Counted from the first letter of the stretch, positions 6,664 to 16,782 are shown. The stretch: DNA of 32,562 nt from an uncultured Lentisphaerota bacterium (GCA_903889245.1 CAISWQ010000039.1:1-32562); one strand, 5' to 3'. Made by a program: numbers and translations. The notes: generated from the letters alone by a model not told the origin.

Positions 6664-7851
6664 TCAGACTGCGGCAACTGGCGCAAACGTGATCTCCGGC
6701 AGCGCGGCAATCGCGGCTCGCTTCTGGTCGAAGTCGGCGTGACTGTAGAGCGCGGTCATGGCCGGACTGCCGTGGCCGACCAGATCTTGGATGGCCACCT
6801 GCGGGACGCGGTTAACCGCACAGAGGCTGACGAAGGAATGCCGCAGGCTGTGGAAGCCCTTGCGGACGATGGCGCGCTGGCGGTGCCCGGTCGCCTGCTC
6901 AAAGGTCGCGATACCGCACTCACGCAGGAAGTTCTGGAAGCGTTTGGAGAACGCCGACACCTCGCGAATATATTCGGCGGCTTCTTCGGGGAAGACGTAG
7001 TCCTCACTCTGCGCGACTTGGCGGCGGCGTTCTTCCAACAGTGCGGCCAGAACCGAATGCAAGGGGATCGTCACGGTCTTACCCTTGCGACGGGTCTTGC
7101 GCGGCGTCAGCTCGATCCGTCCAGGTTTGATGGCAGACCAGCGCAGCGTGAGCACGTCACCCAGTCGCAGACCGGTGTAGAGACCAATGGCGAGCATGTA
7201 GCGCATGGTGCCCCGTGCCTTGCGACAGAGCGTCGCCAACTCGTCGGGCGTGAAGTTCAGGCGTCCTTGCGTTTCCTTTTCCAGTTTGCGGATGTGCAGC
7301 CAGGGATTGTCCAAGAGTCCGGCCTTCACACGCAGGGTGGTGAATACCGAGCGCAGGAACTGGATGTGACCATTGAACGAGCGTGGCGAGAACTTGCCGC
7401 GCCAGAGATCCCGCGCGTAGTCATCGGCGTGGGCGTCACTGACGTCGTGCAGATGTTGGATGTTATGGAGCTTCGCCCAGTCAATGAACCGCTGCCACGT
7501 GGCCCGATAGCCGGCGATGGTCGTGGCGCAGGGGTTACCCTTCTGCGGCGAGGCGAGCCATTCCTTCCAAGTATCATCGAGCGTGATGGGCGTCAGCGCC
7601 ATCGCGCTAAGCTGGCGCGACAGGCGTAACCGCATCTCAATCTGTTCTTTGGTGGGCAGGCGGCCGATGCATTCCTGCAGCACGATGAACTGTTTGATGA
7701 TCGTGCCCTCACCGCGCGCCGCGGCCTTGGCCGCGTTGGCAATGTCTTGGGCGGAACTGCGGTCGGTCTCGCCCGTGCTGACCCAGGCTTGCCGCCCATT
7801 CCGCGACAAGCGGTACCAGTAAATCTTTCCACGTTTGAAAACTTTCGGCAT
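6664..7851 (-). CDS. Tyrosine recombinase/integrase of a mobile element
   Basis: This 395-residue integrase catalyses site-specific integration and excision of the element. An N-terminal Arm-type region (KRGKIYWYRLSRNGRQAWVSTG) comes first, then a SAM-like core-binding domain at about residues 90-185 (DTWKEWLAS through RKLEKE), then the catalytic domain. All active-site residues are visible: Arg229 in GLYTGLRLGD, Lys256 or Lys258 in TRRKGK, His334 and Arg337 in HSLRHSF, His360 in LVGHGS and nucleophile Tyr369 in ALYSH. GGGGA precedes the ATG. The gene faces away from the fucosidase cluster, at the right edge of the island, as integrases usually do next to their attachment site. Confidence 0.92.
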   Translation of the reverse strand: MPKVFKRGKIYWYRLSRNGRQAWVSTGETDRSSAQDIANAAKAAARGEGTIIKQFIVLQECIGRLPTKEQIEMRLRLSRQLSAMALTPITLDDTWKEWLASPQKGNPCATTIAGYRATWQRFIDWAKLHNIQHLHDVSDAHADDYARDLWRGKFSPRSFNGHIQFLRSVFTTLRVKAGLLDNPWLHIRKLEKETQGRLNFTPDELATLCRKARGTMRYMLAIGLYTGLRLGDVLTLRWSAIKPGRIELTPRKTRRKGKTVTIPLHSVLAALLEERRRQVAQSEDYVFPEEAAEYIREVSAFSKRFQNFLRECGIATFEQATGHRQRAIVRKGFHSLRHSFVSLCAVNRVPQVAIQDLVGHGSPAMTALYSHADFDQKRAAIAALPEITFAPVAAV

Positions 7852-7891
7852 AATGTCCCCGCTCGGTTGTTCAATACGGTTTCAAAAAGTT

Positions 7892-7919
7892 TCTATAGCA
7901 TGCTTTCAAAAAAGGTCAA
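7892..7919 (-). promoter_or_regulatory. Predicted sigma70-type promoter of the integrase
   Basis: On the minus strand TTGACC (7919-7914), a 16-bp spacer and TATAGA (7897-7892) precede the integrase ATG by about 40 bp. The -35 matches 5 of 6 consensus bases and the -10 matches 4 of 6. The surroundings are AT-rich. Confidence 0.42.
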
Positions 7920-7974
7920 AAATAGTGGCTGCAATAATAGCAGCACCGAGGATTCTAACGGCAGGAATAACAAA

Positions 7975-8004
7975 TGCAAGTAATTTATTTACAAACTACT
8001 TGCA
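7975..8004. repeat. Inverted repeat TGCAAGTA / TACTTGCA at the island edge
   Basis: Perfect 8-bp arms flank a 14-bp AT-only-rich centre. The repeat lies between the integrase gene and the first host gene. It could be the core-type attachment site of the integrase or an operator for the fucosidase promoter that overlaps its right arm. Confidence 0.4.
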
Positions 8005-8015
8005 AAAGATATACG
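7988..8015 (+). promoter_or_regulatory. Possible promoter of the fucosidase cluster
   Basis: TTTACA (7988-7993), a 16-bp spacer and TATACG (8010-8015) resemble a sigma70 promoter. Transcription would start near 8022, placing the palindrome at 8033-8049 in the early transcribed region, about 30 bp before the start codon at 8080. Confidence 0.35.
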
Positions 8016-8032
8016 GCAACCTAAATGAAGGA

Positions 8033-8049
8033 TTTCCAATCCTTGGAAA
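8033..8049. repeat. Single copy of the TTTTCCAAG-type intergenic palindrome
   Basis: TTTCCAA and TTGGAAA form 7-bp arms around TCC. This is the leftmost member of the family found at 14018, 16792, 21557 and 30025. It stands alone here: I see no partner 31 bp to either side. Confidence 0.75.
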
Positions 8050-8079
8050 AGTGCGCCGCGCTTTACGAAAGGAATGATT

Positions 8080-11000
8080 ATGAAGGCGAACGGCTGGCTG
8101 GCGGGTCTGGTTTTTCTGGCGATGACGGGCGGCGCGCAGGCGGAAGGGCTGGCGCTCAAGCAGGATGGACCGCTGTTCGAGGTCGCGCCGTGCAAGGCGC
8201 TCGACCAGACCGAGGAGCTCACGCTCGAAGCCTGGGTCCAGGCCGAGAGGATGAAGGGCGGCGGCGGGCGGATTCTCGATAAGTCCACTTCCGGCACGTC
8301 CGAGGGCTACATGCTCGACACGCATCCGGGCAACTCGCTGCGCTTCCTGACCATGGGCGGCACGCTCACGTTCAAGGCGAACCTGCCGGCGAAGAAGTGG
8401 AGCCACGTGGTCGGCGTCTTCAGCGTGGCCCAGAAGAAAATGCAGCTCTTCCTCGACGGCAAGGAGGTCGCCAGCCGCAAGGGCGACCTCAAGCCGATGA
8501 CGGTCACCAAAAATCCGCTGCGCCTCGGCAGCGATCCGCGCGGCGACAACCGCTTCCACGGGCGCCTCGCGCGCGCGGCGGTCTATGGCCGCGCGCTGAC
8601 GGTGGAAGAAGTGACGCAGCGTTGCACGGCGGGGGCGGCCAACGCCGCGGCGCTGCCGGGCGTGCTCGGCGACTGGAAGTTCACCGCCGAACCAACGGGC
8701 GAAATCAAGCCGGTCGCGGGCACGCTCGCCCTGCGGCAGGCGCGGGGCGATAGCAGCGCCGTGGCGAGCGGGCCGAGCGCGGAAATTTCCGGCGCGGCCG
8801 CGGCGCCGGAAGCGCCGCTCTGCCTGTGGTATCGCCAGCCCGCCAAGCAGTGGGACGAGGCGTTGCCGGTCGGCAACGGCATCATGGGCGCGATGGTCTA
8901 TGGCGGCGCGCCAACCGAGCACATCCAGTTCAACGAGCACACGGTCTGGACCGGCCAGCCGCATTCCTACGCGCACACGAACGCCGTCGCCACGCTGCCG
9001 AAAATCCGCGCGCTGCTCCAAGAGATGCGCGCGGCACACCGCGCGGCGAGCAAGCTGGACCCGAAGTGGGAAGCGAAAGCGGCGCAGGAGAAGGTCAAGG
9101 AGGCGCGCGCCAAACAGAAGGAAGCCGATGACCTCGCCATGCGGGAATTCATGAGCGAGCCGCTGAAGCAGAAGGCCTATCAGCCGTGCGGCGATCTCTT
9201 CCTCGACTTCGCCGGACACGACAAGGTGAGCGACTACCGCCGCTGGCTCGATCTCGATACGGGCGTAGTGGCCACCGAATACAAGGCCGGCGGCGTGGCC
9301 TTCCGCCGCGAGGTGTTGGCCTCGCATCCCGACCGCGCGGTCGTCGTGCGCGTGACGGCCGACCAGCCGGGCAAACTCGACTGCGTCATCCGCCTCGGCA
9401 GCGCGCATAAGGACGTGAAGTACAGCGTGGAGGGCAGCGACACGCTCGTGATGAACGGGCTGGTGGAGGAAGGCGGCATCCGCTTCGAGGGCCGCGCCGT
9501 GGTCGCGGCCGAGGGCGGCCGCGTCGCGGCGGAGCCGGAGGGCGTGAGGGTCGCGGGCGCGAGCGCGCTCGTCATCAGGCTGGTGGCGGCGACGAACTTC
9601 AAGAATTTCCGCGACCTCGGCGGCGACCCGACGGCGGGCGCGCAGGACCTGCTGAAAATTTCCGCGGGCAAGCCGTGGGCGCAGTTGCGGCAGGCGCACG
9701 TCGCGGATCACCAGACGCTGTTCAAGCGCGTCGCGCTCGACCTGGGCCGGACCGCCGCCGCGCAGTTGCCGACCGATGAGCGCATCAAGGCGTTCGCCAC
9801 CGGCGATGATCCCGCGCTCGCCACGCTGCTGTTCCAGTACGGGCGCTACCTGCTGATCGGCTCCAGCCGCGAGGGCGGCCAGCCCGCGAACCTGCAAGGC
9901 ATCTGGAACGACAAGCTGCGCCCGCCGTGGGACAGCAAGTACACCTGCAACATCAATACCGAGATGAACTACTGGCCCGCCGAGCCGGCGGCGCTCGGCG
10001 AATGCCACGCGCCCCTGTTCGTCGCGCTCGGCGAACTCGCGCAGTCGGGTGCGGAAGTCGCGAAGGAGCACTACGGCGCGGGCGGCTGGGTGGTCCACCA
10101 CAACTTCGACCTCTGGCGCGGCGCGGCGCCGATCAACGCCGCCAACCACGGCATCTGGGTCACCGGCAGCGGTTGGATGGCCACGCACCTCTGGGAACAT
10201 TTCCAGTTTACGCAGGACCGCGACTTCCTCGCGAAGACCGCCTATCCGCTGATGAAGGGCGCGGCGCAATTCTACGCCGACTTCCTCTTCGAGGATCCGC
10301 TCACCGGCTGGTTGGTCAGCGGCCCCTCGAATTCGCCGGAGCAGGGCGGACTCGTCACCGGCCCGACGATGGACCACGCGATCATCCGCTGCCTCTTCCA
10401 GCAGACCGCCGAGGCCGCGCAACTGCTCGGCACCGATGCCGACCTCGCCGCGAAACTCACCAAGCTCGCCAAACGCATTGCGCCCAACCAGGTCGGGCAG
10501 TTCGGCCAGTTACAGGAATGGGTCGAGGACCGCGCCGACCTCGATAATCCCAAGAACCAGCACCGCCACTGCTCGCACCTCTGGGGCCTTTATCCCGGCG
10601 ACGACATCACGTGGCAGGACAAGAAATTCTTCGAGGCTGCCAGGCAATCGCTGCTCTACCGCGGCGACGCCGCGACCGGCTGGAGCATGGGCTGGAAGGT
10701 CAACTTCTGGGCGCGCTTCCTCGATGGCGACCACGCGCTCGTCATCCTGAAGAACCTGATCACGCCGATCTGGCTGAAGAAGGGCCATGGTGGGCTTTAC
10801 GCGAACATGTTCGACGCGCACCCGCCCTTCCAGATTGACGGCAACTTCGGCGCCGCCGCCGGCATCGCGGAGATGCTGCTGCAGAGCCACATTCGGATAC
10901 CTGAGACCAGGGACCTGAAACCTGAAAACGAGCCCGCCGGACTTCAGGTTTCAGGTCTCAAGTCTCAAGTTTTCCTTCTGCATCTGCTCCCTGCCCTGCC

Positions 11001-11175
11001 CTCGACATGGCCGACCGGCTCCGTCACCGGCCTGCGCGCGCGCGGCGGCTTCGTCGTGGATATCGCCTGGAAGGATTGCAAAGTCACCAGCTACCGCATC
11101 GCCTCCGCCACGCCGCGCACCGTGCAGGTCAAGGTCAATGGCGAACTGAAGAAAGTCCAAGCGGATAAATTGTGA
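8080..11175 (+). CDS. Secreted GH95 alpha-L-fucosidase with N-terminal LamG-like domain
   Basis: This 1031-residue inverting fucosidase should remove terminal alpha-L-fucose, typically alpha-1,2-linked. Residues 1-22 are a signal peptide (cleavage near AQA-EG). A LamG/concanavalin-like module spans about 25-200 ([36 protein letters not shown]). The GH95 part runs from [19 protein letters not shown] near 245 to the end. Catalytic motifs agree with the family: Asn624 and Asn626 in [12 protein letters not shown], the acid Glu754 in SNSPEQG and Asp920 in FQIDGNFG. The ATG at 8080 is chosen because AAAGGA lies 6 bp upstream; an ATG two codons earlier is too close. A repeat-derived insert of about 28 residues lies at 10894-10975. 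Some GH95 enzymes act on L-galactosides, so the substrate is not certain. Confidence 0.92.
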   Translation: MKANGWLAGLVFLAMTGGAQAEGLALKQDGPLFEVAPCKALDQTEELTLEAWVQAERMKGGGGRILDKSTSGTSEGYMLDTHPGNSLRFLTMGGTLTFKANLPAKKWSHVVGVFSVAQKKMQLFLDGKEVASRKGDLKPMTVTKNPLRLGSDPRGDNRFHGRLARAAVYGRALTVEEVTQRCTAGAANAAALPGVLGDWKFTAEPTGEIKPVAGTLALRQARGDSSAVASGPSAEISGAAAAPEAPLCLWYRQPAKQWDEALPVGNGIMGAMVYGGAPTEHIQFNEHTVWTGQPHSYAHTNAVATLPKIRALLQEMRAAHRAASKLDPKWEAKAAQEKVKEARAKQKEADDLAMREFMSEPLKQKAYQPCGDLFLDFAGHDKVSDYRRWLDLDTGVVATEYKAGGVAFRREVLASHPDRAVVVRVTADQPGKLDCVIRLGSAHKDVKYSVEGSDTLVMNGLVEEGGIRFEGRAVVAAEGGRVAAEPEGVRVAGASALVIRLVAATNFKNFRDLGGDPTAGAQDLLKISAGKPWAQLRQAHVADHQTLFKRVALDLGRTAAAQLPTDERIKAFATGDDPALATLLFQYGRYLLIGSSREGGQPANLQGIWNDKLRPPWDSKYTCNINTEMNYWPAEPAALGECHAPLFVALGELAQSGAEVAKEHYGAGGWVVHHNFDLWRGAAPINAANHGIWVTGSGWMATHLWEHFQFTQDRDFLAKTAYPLMKGAAQFYADFLFEDPLTGWLVSGPSNSPEQGGLVTGPTMDHAIIRCLFQQTAEAAQLLGTDADLAAKLTKLAKRIAPNQVGQFGQLQEWVEDRADLDNPKNQHRHCSHLWGLYPGDDITWQDKKFFEAARQSLLYRGDAATGWSMGWKVNFWARFLDGDHALVILKNLITPIWLKKGHGGLYANMFDAHPPFQIDGNFGAAAGIAEMLLQSHIRIPETRDLKPENEPAGLQVSGLKSQVFLLHLLPALPSTWPTGSVTGLRARGGFVVDIAWKDCKVTSYRIASATPRTVQVKVNGELKKVQADKL
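10894..10975 (+). repeat. In-frame hairpin insert of 7-bp word repeats, copy 1
   Basis: GACCTGAAACCTGAA and TTCAGGTTTCAGGTC form a 15-bp perfect inverted repeat around a 16-base GC-rich loop. The segment encodes RIPET, DLKPEN and [10 protein letters not shown], splitting the usual GH95 sequence between LLQSH and LLPALP. An almost identical segment occupies the same place in the second GH95 gene. Confidence 0.85.
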
Positions 11176-13172
11176 AGCTGACCTGGCGATGGCTGATGAT
11201 GAGTCTGTTGTTGCTCACGCACGCCTGGGCCGCGCCCACCATCTTCTGGGTCTCGCAGCCGGTCCAACCCAGCGAAACCGTGCTGGCGCAGGGCGGCGGC
11301 TGGGATTCCAACGTCGTCGTCGAAATCTCGCGCGGCGCTGGCTGTTGGACCACCGCGGAGGTTATGCAGGTCACGGCCCGCTCCTTGAAGTTCGTGCTGC
11401 CGGTGGACTGGCCGACGGGCGCGAGCGCGTGCCGCGTCCAAGGCGGGCCCGCGGTTCCGCTCAACGCGCCGGAAGTGTGGTGGGTGCAGGGCGACCGCGG
11501 TGGCACGGCCACGCCCGGGGGCTGGATACGCGCCTTCGGCACCTGCCTGACCGCGACCAACAGTTATGCGGCGAGCTTCCGCGTGCCGCAGGATACGCCG
11601 CTGGGCCTGCTGGTCACTAACGGCATTGCCTGCGCAGTGGCCAGGCCACAACCGTGGCCGACCAATGTTTTCATGGTGCTCAACGGCGATCTTCCCGCCG
11701 CGCTCGCTGCCGCCGCCGCCAATGGCGGTGGCCGGATTCGCCTGCCGGCCGGCACCAACGAAGTGCGGCAGCCGCTCGTGCTTCCGCCGCGGACGATGCT
11801 GGAAGGCGCGGGCCGCGAAGCCACCGTACTGTTTTGGCCGGAGCCCGGCGCGGGCGCTGGCAGCAAGCCGGCCGGCCTGCTTTCCGGCACCTCGTTTGTG
11901 CTCGCCGATCTCACGCTCGCGGCACTCAAGCCCCACGCCGGCCCCGGGCTCTGCCGCACCCCGGATAGCAACGGCTGGGCGCGCATCCACCGCGTGCGCG
12001 TGGCGCTCGCCAACGAACCCAAGCCCGGCCGGCACGGCATCTATATTGACCGCGCCGATAACACCGAGATCACCGGCTGCGTCGTCACCGGCGTCCCGCG
12101 CGCCATCGGACTGAACAAGGCGCGCTACGCCTGCATCGCCGGCAACGAACTCCACTATGGCTGGAACGGCGTGACGATGAACGCGACCCGCGCCGTCATC
12201 TTTGAGGAGAACCAGCTCTGCGTTTCCTACACAGGCGAGAAGCGCGACACGGGCAGCAACTTCACGGCTTACGGCGCGCCGGTCGCCCGCGACCTCTACT
12301 TCGCCCATAACCGCCTCTGGTCGCCGGAGCATCATGACAACGGCTTCACCTTCGATGGCGGCGATGGCCTCTATCTGGGCAAGATCGAGCGCGCCGAGGG
12401 CACGCGGGTCACGCTGCCGCAACCGCCGATGCGCCGGCAGGGCGAGACGCTGGCGCCTTTTGCCGACTGGCCCGGCGCGAGCCTGCACGTCATGGAGGGC
12501 GCCGGCGCGGGCCAGTACCGCCACGTCGTCGCCATCCGCGGCGCGGTGATCGAGGTGGACCGGCCGTGGGATGTGCCGCTGGGCGGTGACTCGCTCGTCA
12601 CGCTGGTGAACTTTATCGGGCGCGTGCTGCTGGTGGAAAATGAGTTTGCGGACGCGCTCTGGACCAAGGCCTATGCGATGACCGCGGATGTGATCTTCGC
12701 CGGCAACCGCATGAGTCACCACGGCACGGCCTGCGGCAGCCTCGATGCCGATGCTGGCACGCACAACATCGGGCTGCTGCCGGGTTTTCACTTCCAGGCG
12801 CTCGACAACCTCCTTGTGCGCGGCCCGACGCGCATCGGCTGCAATGGCCGCCACATCACCAATAAGCGCTCGGCACGGGTCGGTTTGGACCATGTCTGGT
12901 ACACCGGCCCCGTCATGCTCGGCAGCGTCTTCCGCCGGAACAGCGCGCGGCCGGAGGCCGCCGCCGGCAGTTCCATCACCATTGGCTCCTCGCATCCCGG
13001 CGTCAGCCCGGTCGCCGATATTCTCATCGAGCGCAACACCGTCCCGGTGGTCCGCATCGAAAAAAACAACCACGATATCCTGCTGCGCGAGAACCGCTGG
13101 CAGCACAACCCGCCCGCTTACACCGGCCCCGGGTTCGCCGCGCCCACCGTCCGCATCGTCCAACAACCCTGA
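11172..13172 (+). CDS. Secreted right-handed beta-helix protein (pectate-lyase-like fold)
   Basis: This is a 666-residue exported protein. Residues 1-20 are a signal peptide ([16 protein letters not shown]). The middle and C-terminal parts carry the short strand-turn units of parallel beta-helix proteins: [72 protein letters not shown] and [10 protein letters not shown]. Such folds hold polysaccharide lyases, GH28-like hydrolases and sulphated-glycan enzymes; I cannot assign a catalytic triad. The GTG start overlaps the fucosidase stop as GTGA, so it is coupled to that gene. The context suggests it cuts or binds the fucose-containing backbone. Confidence 0.75.
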   Translation: MKLTWRWLMMSLLLLTHAWAAPTIFWVSQPVQPSETVLAQGGGWDSNVVVEISRGAGCWTTAEVMQVTARSLKFVLPVDWPTGASACRVQGGPAVPLNAPEVWWVQGDRGGTATPGGWIRAFGTCLTATNSYAASFRVPQDTPLGLLVTNGIACAVARPQPWPTNVFMVLNGDLPAALAAAAANGGGRIRLPAGTNEVRQPLVLPPRTMLEGAGREATVLFWPEPGAGAGSKPAGLLSGTSFVLADLTLAALKPHAGPGLCRTPDSNGWARIHRVRVALANEPKPGRHGIYIDRADNTEITGCVVTGVPRAIGLNKARYACIAGNELHYGWNGVTMNATRAVIFEENQLCVSYTGEKRDTGSNFTAYGAPVARDLYFAHNRLWSPEHHDNGFTFDGGDGLYLGKIERAEGTRVTLPQPPMRRQGETLAPFADWPGASLHVMEGAGAGQYRHVVAIRGAVIEVDRPWDVPLGGDSLVTLVNFIGRVLLVENEFADALWTKAYAMTADVIFAGNRMSHHGTACGSLDADAGTHNIGLLPGFHFQALDNLLVRGPTRIGCNGRHITNKRSARVGLDHVWYTGPVMLGSVFRRNSARPEAAAGSSITIGSSHPGVSPVADILIERNTVPVVRIEKNNHDILLRENRWQHNPPAYTGPGFAAPTVRIVQQP

Positions 13173-13182
13173 AGGAGAAAAG

Positions 13183-14010
13183 ATGAAAAACCACATCGCC
13201 TGCTTGATCATCCCCGCGCTGTTGCCCCTGCTGGCCATGGCCCAGACCGCGCCCAAGGGCGAGCCGACCAACGCGCAGGAAGCCGCGCTCCAGAAAAAAT
13301 ATGGCGACAAGCTCAAGGTGCAGGACTACGCCGCTTACCAGCAACTCGTCGCCGCGCTGCCGCCCGATGAGCAGGCGTGGGAGAAAATTCTGGAAGACCA
13401 GCTTGGCGGCTTCTACTTCCCCATCCACGTCAGCGAGCGCCTGAAAAAACGCATCACCGCGTGGAGCTTCGTCAGGGATGACCCCGCCCTGCCGCGCGTC
13501 CTGCTGATCGGCGACTCCATCTCGCGCTCCTACACGGTGGACGTCCGCCGCCTGCTCGCCGGCAAGGCGAACGTGCACCGCGCGCCAGCCAACTGCGGCC
13601 CGACCGATAACGGGCTCAAGAACATGCCGGTCTGGCTTGGCGACGGCAAATGGGACGTGATCGTCTTCAACTTCGCCATCCACGACCGCACGAAGAAACC
13701 GGAGCAGTACGCGGCGAACCTGGAGAAGGTCATCGCGCTGCTGGAGGCGACCGGCGCCAAACTCGTCTGGGCGCGCACCACACCCTTCCAGAGCAAGGGC
13801 AGCAAGAACACCGACGACAGCCCGGCGCTCAACGCCGTCAGCGACCCGGTGATGAAGCAGCACAACATCCCGCTGACCGATCTCCACGCCGCGGTCAACG
13901 GCGTGGTCGCCACCGCCCGCAGCAGCGACAACTGCCACTTCAACGAGACCGGCATCAAGCTCCTCGCTGCCGCGGTCGTCAAAACCCTCGATCCGCTGCT
14001 GAAAAAGTAA
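13183..14010 (+). CDS. Secreted SGNH/GDSL hydrolase (probable carbohydrate esterase)
   Basis: This is a 275-residue esterase-type protein with a signal peptide (residues 1-20, ending in LLAMAQ). SGNH blocks: VLLIGDSIS with nucleophile Ser112, an Asn-containing region around PANCGPTDNG, VIVFNFAIHD, and the final DNCHFNETG supplying Asp249 and His252 with DxxH spacing. It probably removes acetyl or similar groups from a glycan so that the neighbouring GH95 enzymes can act. That role is inferred from context. GAAGGAG stands 5 bp before the ATG at 13183 and overlaps the stop of the beta-helix gene, so the three genes form one operon. Confidence 0.82.
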   Translation: MKNHIACLIIPALLPLLAMAQTAPKGEPTNAQEAALQKKYGDKLKVQDYAAYQQLVAALPPDEQAWEKILEDQLGGFYFPIHVSERLKKRITAWSFVRDDPALPRVLLIGDSISRSYTVDVRRLLAGKANVHRAPANCGPTDNGLKNMPVWLGDGKWDVIVFNFAIHDRTKKPEQYAANLEKVIALLEATGAKLVWARTTPFQSKGSKNTDDSPALNAVSDPVMKQHNIPLTDLHAAVNGVVATARSSDNCHFNETGIKLLAAAVVKTLDPLLKK

Positions 14011-14017
14011 GCGTTGC

Positions 14018-14069
14018 TTTTTTCCAAGGCTTGGAAAAAATCCGGCCGCGTTTTCCAAGCCTTGGAAAA
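14018..14069. repeat. Two phased copies of the TTTTCCAAG palindrome
   Basis: Copy one (14018-14040) has 11-bp perfect arms around a single G. Copy two (14051-14069) has 9-bp perfect arms around a C. Their CC steps are 31 bp apart (14024 and 14055), with spacer TCCGGCCGCG. The array ends 16 bp before the ATG of the second GH95 gene. Confidence 0.9.
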
Positions 14070-14085
14070 ATGGGAGACATGACCT

Positions 14086-16782
14086 ATGCACAACAGGTAT
14101 CTGGCGGTCGCGGTGGTGATGTTGGCGGGGATGGCGCAGGCGGGCGACCCGCTGACCCTGTGGTATGACAAGCCGGCGCAGGATTGGCAGAAGGAGGCGC
14201 TGCCGGTCGGCAACGGACGCCTCGGCGCGATGCTCTTCGGCGGCGTACAGCGCGAGCACATCCAGTTCAACGAGTCCACCCTCTGGCTTGGCGACGAGAA
14301 CGACACCGGCGCCTACCAGGCTTTCGGCGATGTGTTCGTTGATTTCGGCGGCGGGCCGATGTCGGCGGAGTGTGCGAGCGGGCAGGCATCGCCGGGCGGT
14401 CAATCGGTTGAGGCCAGCGTTGACGGCAAGCCGGCGACGAAGTGGTGCATGGAGCATGGCGGCAAGCCCGCCGTGTGGATCGGACACTTCGCGAAGGAGA
14501 CGGCCATTCCCTCGTACGCCTTCACGTCCGGCGGCGACATGCCGGCGCGCGATCCGAGGTCGTGGACGCTGGAGGGCTCGAACGACGGCGCGACGTGGAA
14601 GCTGCTCGACAAGCACGAGAACGAGCCGCCGTTTGCGGAACGCGGACAGCGGAAGGAATACACGTTCGCGAACGACGCGAAGTTCCTGCACTACCGCTTC
14701 ACGTTTTTCGATCACGGATCGAAGACGCATTTCCAGGTCGCGGAAATCGAGCTTGGGCCGCAACGGAACGCGAAGGCCGCTCCCGCAAAGTACCGCCGCG
14801 AACTCGATATCGGCCGCGCGGTCCACACGGTGACCTACGAGAGCGGTGGCGTGCAGTTCCGCCGTGAGGCTTTTGCCAGTCACCCGGCCGAGGTGGTGGT
14901 GTTCCGCTTCACCGCCAACCAGCCGGGCGCGCTCACCGGCTCGGTTGCGCTGACCGACATGCACCAGGGGAAGATCGTCGCGGAGGGCAACCGGCTGACC
15001 GCGTCGGGCTCGCTCGCGGGCTATGCCTATAAGGAAGGCTCGGCGCAGGCCGAGTCGCCGCACAAGCCGTACAAGCTCGCGCTCGACTACGAGGCGCAGG
15101 TGCTCGTCCGCAACACGGGCGGCACGTTGGCGGCGGCGGATGGAAAGCTCGTGTTCACGGGCGCGGACAGCCTCACGATCTTCCTCAACGCGGGCACGGA
15201 TTTCGTCCAGGACCGCGCGCGGGGTTGGCGCGGCGAACACCCGCGCGCGAGGATCGCGCGCCAGTTGCAGGCGGCGTCGGAAACGCCGTTCGAGAAATTG
15301 CGCGCGGAGCACGAGGCGGATCACCGGAAGCTCTTCGACCGCGTCACGCTGACGCTGGGTCAGCACCCGGATACGACAGAGCAGACCAATCCGACGGATA
15401 TGCGACTCCTGCACTACACGCAGGGTACGCCCGACCCCGGACTGGAGGCGCTGGTCTTCCAGTACGGCCGCTACCTGCTGATCAGTTCATCGCGCGAGCT
15501 GCTGCCGGCGAATTTGCAGGGCGTCTGGAACAACTCGATCCGCCCGGCCTGGCGCTGCGATTATCACACCGACATCAACGTGCAGATGAACTACTGGCCC
15601 GCCGACGTCGCGAACTTGTCCGAATGCTTCAGGCCCTACGCGAAGTGGCTCAACTCGATCCGCGAGGTGCGCAAGGAGGCGACGAAGGCGGAGTTCAAGA
15701 CGCGCGGCTGGACGATGCGCGCGGAGAACGGCGTCTTCGGCGGCTCGACGTGGCAGTGGGTCGAGTCGGGCAGCGCGTGGTGTATGCAGAACATCTGGGA
15801 GCATTACGCGTTCACCGGCGACAAGGAGTATCTCCGCGCGCTGGCCTACCCGATGATGAAGGAGGTCTGCGAATTCTGGCTCGACCGGCTCAAGGCGCTG
15901 CCCGATGGCACGCTCGTCGCGCCGAACGGCTACTCGCCCGAGCACGGCCCGCGCGAGGACGGCGTCGCGCACGACCAGCAACTGGTCTGGGACGTGTTCA
16001 ACAACACGGTCGAGGCCGCCGACGCGCTCGGCGTGGACCGCGAGTTCCGCAACGAGCTTGCCGCGAAGCGCGATAAACTGCTCGGACCGAAGATCGGCAA
16101 GTGGGGCCAGCTTCAGGAATGGATGGTGGATCGCGATGACCCGAAGGACACGCACCGCCATCTCTCGCATCTCGTCGCGGTGCATCCCGGCCGGCAGATC
16201 ACGCCGGCGACCACCCCGCAGTGGGCCGAGGCCGCGCGCGTCTCGCTCAACGCGCGCGGCGATGTCAGCACCGGCTGGAGTACCGCGTGGAAGATCAATC
16301 TCTGGGCGCGGCTGGGCGATGGCGAGCGCGCCTACAAGCTCATGCACAACCTGCTCCGCCTCGTCGGCGATACGCGCATGAACTACAACCGCGGCGGCGG
16401 CCTCGCCGCGAACCTCTTCGACATGCATCCGCCGTTCCAGATTGACGGCAACTTCGGCTACACCGCCGGTGTCTGCGAAATGCTGCTGCAGAGTCACACC
16501 CGGATACCTGAAACCGGAAACCTGAAACCTGAAAATGAGTCCGCCGGACTTCAGGTTTCAGGTCTCACGCCTCAAATTTCCCTGCTACACCTTCTCCCCG
16601 CCCTGCCCAAGGCGTGGTCCTCCGGCGCCGTCACCGGCCTGCGCGCGCGCGGCGGTTTCACCGTGGACATCGAATGGAAGGACGGCAAGGTCACCGGCTA
16701 CCGCATCACCTCGCCCCACCCCCAGCCGGTCAGGCTCCGCCTCGGGGACAAAGTGCGCACCATCACCTCCACGCCGCCCTGA
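14086..16782 (+). CDS. Secreted GH95 enzyme with nested discoidin-like domain
   Basis: This 898-residue enzyme has a signal peptide ending in MAQAG. The GH95 N-terminal sheet starts at [12 protein letters not shown] and is interrupted at about residues 92-234 by an F5/8-type C (discoidin, CBM32-like) module: [31 protein letters not shown] and FQVAEIEL. It resumes at [11 protein letters not shown]. Catalytic positions: Asp496 and Asn498 in [11 protein letters not shown] (the first is Asn in the other copy), acid Glu619 in YSPEHG and Asp787 in FQIDGNFG. The repeat-derived insert (16501-16582) lies before [14 protein letters not shown] precedes the ATG. Amino-acid similarity to the first GH95 is moderate, so the two may differ in linkage or sugar (fucose or L-galactose). 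Confidence 0.9.
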   Translation: MHNRYLAVAVVMLAGMAQAGDPLTLWYDKPAQDWQKEALPVGNGRLGAMLFGGVQREHIQFNESTLWLGDENDTGAYQAFGDVFVDFGGGPMSAECASGQASPGGQSVEASVDGKPATKWCMEHGGKPAVWIGHFAKETAIPSYAFTSGGDMPARDPRSWTLEGSNDGATWKLLDKHENEPPFAERGQRKEYTFANDAKFLHYRFTFFDHGSKTHFQVAEIELGPQRNAKAAPAKYRRELDIGRAVHTVTYESGGVQFRREAFASHPAEVVVFRFTANQPGALTGSVALTDMHQGKIVAEGNRLTASGSLAGYAYKEGSAQAESPHKPYKLALDYEAQVLVRNTGGTLAAADGKLVFTGADSLTIFLNAGTDFVQDRARGWRGEHPRARIARQLQAASETPFEKLRAEHEADHRKLFDRVTLTLGQHPDTTEQTNPTDMRLLHYTQGTPDPGLEALVFQYGRYLLISSSRELLPANLQGVWNNSIRPAWRCDYHTDINVQMNYWPADVANLSECFRPYAKWLNSIREVRKEATKAEFKTRGWTMRAENGVFGGSTWQWVESGSAWCMQNIWEHYAFTGDKEYLRALAYPMMKEVCEFWLDRLKALPDGTLVAPNGYSPEHGPREDGVAHDQQLVWDVFNNTVEAADALGVDREFRNELAAKRDKLLGPKIGKWGQLQEWMVDRDDPKDTHRHLSHLVAVHPGRQITPATTPQWAEAARVSLNARGDVSTGWSTAWKINLWARLGDGERAYKLMHNLLRLVGDTRMNYNRGGGLAANLFDMHPPFQIDGNFGYTAGVCEMLLQSHTRIPETGNLKPENESAGLQVSGLTPQISLLHLLPALPKAWSSGAVTGLRARGGFTVDIEWKDGKVTGYRITSPHPQPVRLRLGDKVRTITSTPP
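16501..16582 (+). repeat. In-frame hairpin insert of 7-bp word repeats, copy 2
   Basis: ACCTGAAACCTGAA and TTCAGGTTTCAGGT form 14-bp perfect arms. The loop contains the smaller palindrome GTCCGCCGGAC. It matches 10894-10975 at about 72 of 82 bases by eye and encodes RIPET, NLKPEN and LQVSGL at the same place in the GH95 fold. Confidence 0.85.

Noticed and set aside
7996-10422. An 808-codon open frame on the minus strand
   Set aside because: It is antisense to the first GH95, whose catalytic motifs are intact on the plus strand. Its composition (arginine, alanine, histidine rich) is typical of a shadow.
11091-15414. Two minus-strand frames of 741 and 796 codons
   Set aside because: Both are antisense to the beta-helix, SGNH and second GH95 genes, low-complexity, and without recognisable domains.
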